Shown here: positions 54,860 to 64,000 of the stretch, piece by piece
Layout: the number at the start of each line of letters is the position of its first letter
Position numbering within the stretch: the stretch's first letter is position 1
Origin: Nitrobacteraceae bacterium AZCC 1564
GTDB lineage: Bacteria > Pseudomonadota > Alphaproteobacteria > Rhizobiales > Xanthobacteraceae
Reading direction: 5' to 3'
Assembly (NCBI GenBank): GCA_036924835.1
Contig: JBAGRR010000001.1
Span: 1,612,001-1,676,000, forward strand
DNA length: 64,000 bases
Notes under the pieces: generated by a model
Database searches by the model: none
The model's input: only the letters and a program-made list of their open reading frames with translations
Told to the model about the DNA's origin: nothing
Translations under genes and position numbers: made by a program

Positions 54860-55753
54860 GTGACGTCATCAGCTCCCTCCCCCGTAACGCAGGCTACCTT
54901 CGCAATCGGCGACGAGCATACTGCCAGCCGCATCGTGGATACGATCACCGAGAGCTATCCGGACCACGATCTCGCCATTGCCGCCTTCGAGGCACCTGGC
55001 GGGCGATGGGACATCACGATGCATTTCGCGGAAGCTCCGGATGAGGAGATGATCCGCGCGCTGGTGACGCAAGCCGCCGGAGAAGCCGCTGCAAAAACGA
55101 TCGTTTTCGGCACGGTAGAGGCGAAAGACTGGGTGAAAGCGAGCCTCGCCGATCTCGTGCCGGTGCATGCGGGGCGTTACGTGGTCCACGGCAGCCACGA
55201 CCGCAATCGCGTGCCCGCGAACAAGATCGGGATCGAGATCGAGGCGGCGCTGGCGTTTGGCACCGGCCACCACGGGACAACTCGCGGCTGCCTCATCCTG
55301 CTCAATCAGGTCCTCAATCAGCGCACGCCTAAGCGCGTACTCGATCTCGGATCGGGAACGGGCGTGCTGGCCATTGCTGCTGCGCGATCATTGAAGCGAC
55401 AGATCCTGGCGAGCGACATCGATCCTCGCTCAGTTCTCGTGGCGCGCGACAACGCCAGGCTGAATGGTGTGGGCAATCTGGTGGAGACCGTCGAGGCGAC
55501 GGGATTTCACTCGCCGCGGTTCGCGGCCAACGGCCCGTTTGGACTGGTTCTGGCCAACATTCTCGCCAACCCTTTGCGGAAGCTTGCGCCCTCACTTGTC
55601 AGGCATCTTGCGCCGAACGCTTTTGTCATTCTGTCCGGGTTGCTGCCGCATCAGGCCAGCAGTGTTGTCGCCACCTATCGGGCCAATGGGCTGAAGCTGA
55701 TCAGACAGCTCCAGATCGACGGATGGAGCAGCCTGCTCATGCAGCGGCGCTAG
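54860..55753 (+). CDS. prmA: Ribosomal protein L11 methyltransferase
   Basis: A 297-residue SAM enzyme methylating L11. GTG 54860 is preferred (SVTSSAPSPVTQATF... as in relatives); 54797 is another GTG. FGTGHHGTTRGCLILL (~residue 134) is the PrmA motif and VLDLGSGTGVLAIAAA (~160) is the SAM-binding loop, with LANILANPL (~232). The stop codon TAG (55751-55753) is supplied by the palindromic repeat unit 9, so the end may have shifted, though LMQRR is a plausible terminus. Confidence 0.92.
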   Translation: MTSSAPSPVTQATFAIGDEHTASRIVDTITESYPDHDLAIAAFEAPGGRWDITMHFAEAPDEEMIRALVTQAAGEAAAKTIVFGTVEAKDWVKASLADLVPVHAGRYVVHGSHDRNRVPANKIGIEIEAALAFGTGHHGTTRGCLILLNQVLNQRTPKRVLDLGSGTGVLAIAAARSLKRQILASDIDPRSVLVARDNARLNGVGNLVETVEATGFHSPRFAANGPFGLVLANILANPLRKLAPSLVRHLAPNAFVILSGLLPHQASSVVATYRANGLKLIRQLQIDGWSSLLMQRR

Positions 55754-55821
55754 TGCCGCGGATTTGAAGTTCTTCCGGGTGAAGCCGCAAGCCTCTGCGA
55801 ACTTCGGAATCGAGACACTAG
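55750..55821. repeat. Chimeric palindrome, unit 9
   Basis: A 72-bp element. The left half (CTAGTGCCGCGGATTTGAAG... to AGCCGCAAG) matches unit 2 and the right half (GCGAACTTCGGAATCGAGACACTAG) matches unit 3. Both bulges are gone and the arms pair imperfectly. It fits a deletion between two adjacent opposite units at their shared loop motif AGCCGCAAG. Confidence 0.88.
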
Positions 55822-55839
55822 TCGTCTTAAAAACCGATG

Positions 55840-56049
55840 TTATTCGCCTCGCGTCCGATGGGGCGTCACATCGGCTTCGGTATAGCCAATGTCGAGACGC
55901 GCCCGACGCGACTCACCAACCTCGCGCTCCAAGCGACGTTTGGCCAAACGACCCATCATCTGCTTGATGACACCGCGCGGCTCCTTGACGGCTGGCGTCT
56001 GAACCTGCCGTGGTGCCGCTGAAATCTTTTCAAACATGAATGCCGGCAT
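55840..56049 (-). CDS. Small basic hypothetical protein
   Basis: A 69-residue frame rich in Arg/Lys/Glu: GVIKQMMGRLAKRRLEREVGESRRARLD (~residues 26-53). GAGGGG lies eight bases before the ATG at 56049, and an alternative start is Met5. I recognise no family. The gene lies just after the chimeric repeat and points away from aminopeptidase P. The ribosome site and strongly charged helical core support coding, but the call is tentative. Confidence 0.5.
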   Translation of the reverse strand: MPAFMFEKISAAPRQVQTPAVKEPRGVIKQMMGRLAKRRLEREVGESRRARLDIGYTEADVTPHRTRGE

Positions 56050-56236
56050 GCCCTATCCCCTCGCTATCGAGTTGAGAAATACACCCCTTCGCGTTCCCGG
56101 GCTCAGTATGTGAAGTCTTCTTGACGCCATATGTTTCCTGCCGCCCGGCTGTGAAATAATCAAGCATAAGCCGTGCCATACCCGCTGTGCGGAACAGTCA
56201 ATTGCTCCACACCCGCTGCACCCATAAGGTTGAGTG

Positions 56237-58066
56237 ATGTTCGAGGCTCAATTTCAGACGTTTGAGGACCCCGAAGGGGGTGTGGCACTGACCGCGCGGC
56301 TGTCCGCTTTCCGGGAGGAACTGCTGCGCCGGCACCTGACGGGATTTGTGATTCCGCGCTCAGATAGCCAGCAAAACGAATATGTTGCGCCGTCCGAAGA
56401 ACGGTTGGCGTGGATCTCGGGTTTTACCGGCTCCGCCGGATTAGCCATCGTTCTCAACACCGAGGCAGTGGTGTTTGTGGACGGCCGCTACACCTTGCAG
56501 GCAGCAAAGCAGATCGATACCGCTGCCTGGACGATCCAGCCGCTGGCCGATCCGCCGCCGGAAACCTGGCTAGCCGCCCATCTGACAGCCGGGGACCGCC
56601 TCGGTTTTGATCCGTGGCTGCACACTTCAGCGGCAGCCGAACGGTTAGCCAAGGCCTGCAGGAAAGCCGGCGCGGAACTCGTGCCCGTGGACAGTAACCC
56701 GGTCGATGCGGTGTGGACTGAACGTCCCGCACCACCGCTCGGGCCGGTAAAAGTCCATAGCCTGCAGTTCGCCGGAGAGACCGAGAGCGACAAGCTCACG
56801 CGTATCCGCACGGAGATTGCCAAACTCGGCGTTGAGGCACTCGTTCTGTCGGACTCCCACGCGGTTGCGTGGACCTTCAATATCCGCGGCGCCGATGTCG
56901 CCCACACGCCTCTCCCGTTGTCTTACGCCCTGATCCCGAAAGACGGCCGCGCGACGATCTTCATCGACAGCCGCAAGCTCTCGAACAGCACGCGCGACCA
57001 TCTGGAAAAGAGCGCGAATGTCGAACAGCCGGATGCCATGATGCCGCGCCTCGCGGAGCTTGCGCGAACAGGGGCGATGATCGGCCTCGATGCAGCCACC
57101 GCGGCGGATGCACTGAGCCGCATGATCTCCGCAGAAGGTGGCAAGCCGATGCGCGGCACCGATCCGGTCGCGATGCTGAAGGCCGTAAAGAACACGACCG
57201 AGATCGCCGGCACCCGTGTTGCGCACCGGCGCGACGGCGCGGCACTGGTGCGCTTTCTGGCCTGGATCGATCGCGAAGCTCCAAAAGGCACGTTGACGGA
57301 GATCGATGCGGTCGAAGCACTTGAGACGTTTCGCCGGGAGACAGGTGCTCTGAAGGATGTGTCATTTCCCACGATCGCGGGAACCGGCCCGAACGGCGCC
57401 ATCGTGCATTACCGTGTGACACGCAAGTCCAACCGCCGCATCGCGCCGGGCGATCTGCTGCTGATCGATTCCGGCGCCCAATATGAAGACGGGACCACAG
57501 ACGTCACACGTACGATTGCGATCGGTGAGCCTACTGATGAAATGCGCGATCGCTTCACGCGTGTCCTGCGCGGTCACATCGCGATTGCCCGCGCCGTATT
57601 CCCGGATGGCGTCACCGGTGCACAGATCGACGCGTTCGCACGGCAATTCCTCTGGCATGCGGGCATCGATTTCGATCATGGCACCGGTCACGGCGTGGGA
57701 AGCTATCTTTCCGTTCATGAAGGTCCGGCGCGCATCTCCAAGCTCGGAACGACATCCCTCAAGCGTGGCATGATCCTCTCCAACGAGCCTGGCTATTACA
57801 AAGCGGACGCTTTCGGCATCCGCATCGAAAACCTGGAGTTGGTGACCGAAGCCAAAATTGATGGCGCGGAAAAGCCGATGAACGGCTTCGAGACGCTGAC
57901 CCTCGCCCCGATTGACCGGCGGCTGATCAACGCCCATCGCATCAGCAAGCGGGAGCTGGAATGGCTCAACGCCTATCACGCACGAGTCCGTGATGAGATT
58001 GGTCCGCTGGTCGATGACGAAACCAGAACGTGGCTCGATGCCGCCACAGAGCCGATGAGTCATTGA
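56237..58066 (+). CDS. pepP: Xaa-Pro aminopeptidase (aminopeptidase P)
   Basis: A 609-residue metalloprotease removing N-terminal residues linked to proline. The M24 pita-bread domain is at residues ~340-560: LLIDSGAQYEDGTTDVTRT (two metal-binding Asp, ~415), GTGHGVGSYLSVHEGP (His, ~485) and LSNEPGYYKADAFGIRIEN (Glu ligands, ~520). Two N-terminal creatinase-like domains (~1-320) are present, as in the long form of the family. ATG 56237 has AAGG eight bases upstream; GTG 56234 is another option. The 56050-56236 gap holds no other recognisable feature. Confidence 0.93.
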   Translation: MFEAQFQTFEDPEGGVALTARLSAFREELLRRHLTGFVIPRSDSQQNEYVAPSEERLAWISGFTGSAGLAIVLNTEAVVFVDGRYTLQAAKQIDTAAWTIQPLADPPPETWLAAHLTAGDRLGFDPWLHTSAAAERLAKACRKAGAELVPVDSNPVDAVWTERPAPPLGPVKVHSLQFAGETESDKLTRIRTEIAKLGVEALVLSDSHAVAWTFNIRGADVAHTPLPLSYALIPKDGRATIFIDSRKLSNSTRDHLEKSANVEQPDAMMPRLAELARTGAMIGLDAATAADALSRMISAEGGKPMRGTDPVAMLKAVKNTTEIAGTRVAHRRDGAALVRFLAWIDREAPKGTLTEIDAVEALETFRRETGALKDVSFPTIAGTGPNGAIVHYRVTRKSNRRIAPGDLLLIDSGAQYEDGTTDVTRTIAIGEPTDEMRDRFTRVLRGHIAIARAVFPDGVTGAQIDAFARQFLWHAGIDFDHGTGHGVGSYLSVHEGPARISKLGTTSLKRGMILSNEPGYYKADAFGIRIENLELVTEAKIDGAEKPMNGFETLTLAPIDRRLINAHRISKRELEWLNAYHARVRDEIGPLVDDETRTWLDAATEPMSH

Positions 58067-58106
58067 GGCAAGTGGACATAACAAACAATAACAAAGTCCG
58101 GACAAC

Positions 58107-59381
58107 GTGACCGACAACAAGAACACGACGATCTCACCCCCTACTGTTCAACCCTGGAAAGTTCTTCCGCTGCTGGTCGCGATGAATGGCATCGCGCCGA
58201 TCTCGCTCTACATGCTGGTGCCGATGCTGCCGCTGCTCGCGGCAACCTTCGCACAGGACATCTCCGTCGCGCAGATGACCGTGTCGCTCTACATGGTCGG
58301 CATGGCATTGTCCCAACTGGTGATGGGACCGCTGTCTGATCGTTTCGGGCGACGCCCGGTTCTCATCTGCTGCTTTGGTCTCGTCGTTATCGCCAACGTC
58401 GGATGCATCTTTGCCGAGACGCTGCCGCAACTGATTGCCGGACGCTTTGTGCAGGCCGTCGGCGGCGCCGCGGGCATGGTCATCAGCCGCGCCATCGTCC
58501 GCGACATCTACGAACGTAATCAAGTCGGCGGCATGATCAGCCTCGTCATCGCCGTCATGATGATCGCGCAGATGCTCAGTCCGTTGGTGGGCGGCGTACT
58601 GAATGACTGGTTCGGCTGGCGTTCGATCTTCTATGTGCTTGCTGTCGTCACAACCATCACCATAGCCGCCATCATGCTGGCGCTGCCGGAAACACGGCGG
58701 CGGGTCGTATCCACCGATGATGGCGGTTTCGCAAAGGACGTCCGCGCGCTGGCATCAAGCCACGCCTTCATCGGCTACGTACTTTGCCAGATGCTCGCAT
58801 CGGCGATCATTTTCACATTCGCAGGCGGAGGTCCTTATATCGTCATCAATCAGATGGCGCGTTCCGGCACAGAATACGGCCTTTGGTTTGCCACCGCCGG
58901 TTTCGCTTACATGATGGGAAATCTGGTTTCGGTGCGACTATCGCCCCGTTACGGACTCGACCGCATGATCTGGATCGGCCTCGTGCTACAGATTGTCGGT
59001 TCTGTTCTCAACGTCATCTGGGGCGCGACCGGGGTGAACCAGGTGCCCTCCTGGCTGTTCGGAACGCATATGATCGTGATGTTCGGCAATGCCTTCGCAA
59101 TGGCCAACGCATCGGCGGGTGCGATCAGCATTCGCCCGCAAGCAGCCGGGATGGCGTCCGGAGCCATGGGATTTCTGCAAATGGGCTTTGGAGCGCTCTG
59201 CTCACAACTGGGCGCTTATCTCGGCGGCCATTTCACGACGCCGCTGCCGCTCAATATCGCGGTGCTGGCGCTGTCGGGAGCCTGCGCCGCGGCGATCATC
59301 TTCCTCGTGCCGCGAGATCGTCGGACTGTCAGCACCGACACGATGGTCAAGGCGGAGGAGCAGGAAGCCGGAATCATGTAA
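58107..59381 (+). CDS. MFS transporter of the Bcr/CflA drug-exporter family
   Basis: A 424-residue transporter with twelve segments. The MFS motif A is GPLSDRFGRRPVLICCFG (~residue 72), and AVGGAAGMVISRAIVRDIYE (~115) is the Bcr/CflA signature. PLVGGVLNDWFGWRSIFYVL (~155) is motif C-like. Start is GTG at 58107. Relatives export bicyclomycin, chloramphenicol or sulfonamides; no local regulator is seen. The end lies 12 bp from the convergent ligA gene. Confidence 0.88.
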   Translation: MTDNKNTTISPPTVQPWKVLPLLVAMNGIAPISLYMLVPMLPLLAATFAQDISVAQMTVSLYMVGMALSQLVMGPLSDRFGRRPVLICCFGLVVIANVGCIFAETLPQLIAGRFVQAVGGAAGMVISRAIVRDIYERNQVGGMISLVIAVMMIAQMLSPLVGGVLNDWFGWRSIFYVLAVVTTITIAAIMLALPETRRRVVSTDDGGFAKDVRALASSHAFIGYVLCQMLASAIIFTFAGGGPYIVINQMARSGTEYGLWFATAGFAYMMGNLVSVRLSPRYGLDRMIWIGLVLQIVGSVLNVIWGATGVNQVPSWLFGTHMIVMFGNAFAMANASAGAISIRPQAAGMASGAMGFLQMGFGALCSQLGAYLGGHFTTPLPLNIAVLALSGACAAAIIFLVPRDRRTVSTDTMVKAEEQEAGIM

Positions 59382-59393
59382 CTAACGCACTAG

Positions 59394-63232
<3,839 letters not shown>

Positions 63233-63253
63233 GCGAAGTAGGTCCTGATTAAA

Positions 63254-64000
63254 CTAACCGAGACCAACCTTCTTGAACGCCCGGGTTATCCAGGAGCCCT
63301 TGTTGACGGTCGGCTCGACTCCGCCGGACTTTACAAGATTGTAGGCGTCTTTGTACCAGCGGCTATCAGGAAAGTTGTGGCCAAGAATGGCTGCCGCCGT
63401 CTGGGCCTCGCCCACAATGCCGATCGCCATGTAGGCCTCGGTCAGGCGGGCGAGCGCTTCTTCGACGTGACGCGTGGTCTGGTATTGCGTCACCACAACC
63501 TTGAAGCGGTTGATCGCCGCCGTGTAGTCCTTTTTCTCAAGGTAATAGCGGCCAACGTTCATTTCCTTGCCAGCCAACTGGTCGCGCGCAGCTTCGATCT
63601 TTTTGCGAGCCGTCGTGGCATATTCCGACGTCGGATATTTCCGGGTTACCTCTTCCAGTGCGGCAATCGCCTTTTCCGTGCGGCCCTGATCACGGGACAC
63701 GTCCGGGATCTGATCAAAGTTGGATACCGCAATCAGATATTGTGCGTAGGCGGCGTCTGGGCTGCCGGGATGCAACGCAATGTAACGGTTAGCGGAGGAA
63801 ATGCACTCGTCGTAGTCGCCGTTTTCATAAGACGCATAGGCTGACATCAGCAGCGATTTGCGCGCCCAGTCGGAATACGGGTGCTGGCGGTCAACTTCCT
63901 CGAACTTCTTGTTCGCGGCCTTACGGTCGTTTTTCTGGTTTAGCAGGTACAGGCCTTCGTTGTAGAGCTTGTCCGCCGGCTCATCGACGAAAGTTTCTTC
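63254..64000 (-). CDS. bamD: BamD outer-membrane assembly lipoprotein, 5' end outside window
   Basis: About 248 codons are visible with the frame open to the window edge; the signal peptide and lipobox lie beyond it. TPR-like repeats are seen in DEPADKLYNEGLYLLNQKN, YASYENGDYDECISSANRYIALHPGSPDAAYAQYLIAVS, and EKDYTAAINRFKVVVTQYQT (the last read as KKDYTAAINRF). Family members dock BamA for beta-barrel insertion. Gene order bamD-recN-ligA supports it. Confidence 0.93.
   Translation of the reverse strand, partial: EETFVDEPADKLYNEGLYLLNQKNDRKAANKKFEEVDRQHPYSDWARKSLLMSAYASYENGDYDECISSANRYIALHPGSPDAAYAQYLIAVSNFDQIPDVSRDQGRTEKAIAALEEVTRKYPTSEYATTARKKIEAARDQLAGKEMNVGRYYLEKKDYTAAINRFKVVVTQYQTTRHVEEALARLTEAYMAIGIVGEAQTAAAILGHNFPDSRWYKDAYNLVKSGGVEPTVNKGSWITRAFKKVGLG

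Noticed and set aside
54660-54860. Chromosomal origin at the DnaA-box-like cluster as a definite call
   Set aside because: Typical origin genes are missing from the window and only near-consensus boxes are seen, so it is kept as a candidate site only.

Overview
The window reads as chromosomal DNA of an alphaproteobacterium of the order Hyphomicrobiales, most likely family Nitrobacteraceae/Bradyrhizobiaceae (an Afipia, Bradyrhizobium, Nitrobacter or Rhodopseudomonas relative). The grounds are a GC-rich composition, alphaproteobacterial gene orders (bamD-recN-ligA, hflK-hflC-DUF2065-degP, sspB/fumC/DUF4169/RHH, divergent miaA/serB, ilvIH and ilvC), the alpha form of SspB, and interspersed palindromes resembling those of rhizobial genomes. 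Genus assignment is an inference.

Layout. Positions 1-3349 are the right edge of an integrated element: the 3' part of a phage-like protein, two small excisionase-like HTH proteins and a tyrosine recombinase ending 66 bp from the 3' end of tRNA-Lys(CTT), the probable attachment site. Positions 3500-31500 are mostly metabolism and transport on the minus strand: a Spy-like periplasmic protein, a dctPQM TRAP transporter, leuA with a leucine-rich leader peptide, PPK2, an osmoprotectant ABC transporter (plus strand) with a fused permease/binding protein, an SDR, ilvC, two exporters, ilvH and ilvI with a leader peptide and terminator, divergent miaA/serB, the hflKC-degP membrane-proteostasis group, thyA-folA, a tctCAB transporter and a split chromate-type transporter. 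Positions 31500-40200 hold sspB, fumC, a DUF4169/ribbon-helix-helix pair, a giant AsmA-family protein and a CFA-synthase-like methyltransferase. Positions 40200-54700 hold an FAD-linked dehydrogenase, a thioesterase, DUF1328, a UvrD helicase, an ABC-2 exporter, a DUF3311-plus-SSS symporter pair, an L,D-transpeptidase, a membrane-fused spermidine-synthase-like protein and a CrtI-like oxidoreductase. Positions 54700-64000 hold prmA, aminopeptidase P, a Bcr/CflA exporter, ligA, recN and a truncated bamD.

The most unusual material is non-coding. Nine imperfect palindromes of 72-78 bp, mostly bounded by CTAG, lie at four places (10452-10781, 31906-32071, 35331-35495, 55750-55821). Sequence differs between units, but within a unit the two arms remain complementary, with a conserved 3-4 nt bulge about 10 bp from the end and AT-rich 11-13 bp spacers between tandem units. 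One unit is a chimera of two others. Two units supply the stop codon of the neighbouring gene (AsmA, prmA). Two other palindrome types occur at 42724-42777 and 46346-46390.

Other regulatory signals are the leucine and isoleucine/valine leader peptides before leuA and ilvI, and four helically phased DnaA-box-like 9-mers at 54674-54717. Together with the exporters between ilvH and ilvC, the leaders make branched-chain amino-acid supply the best-resolved regulatory theme. All assignments come from reading the sequence; no database search was run.
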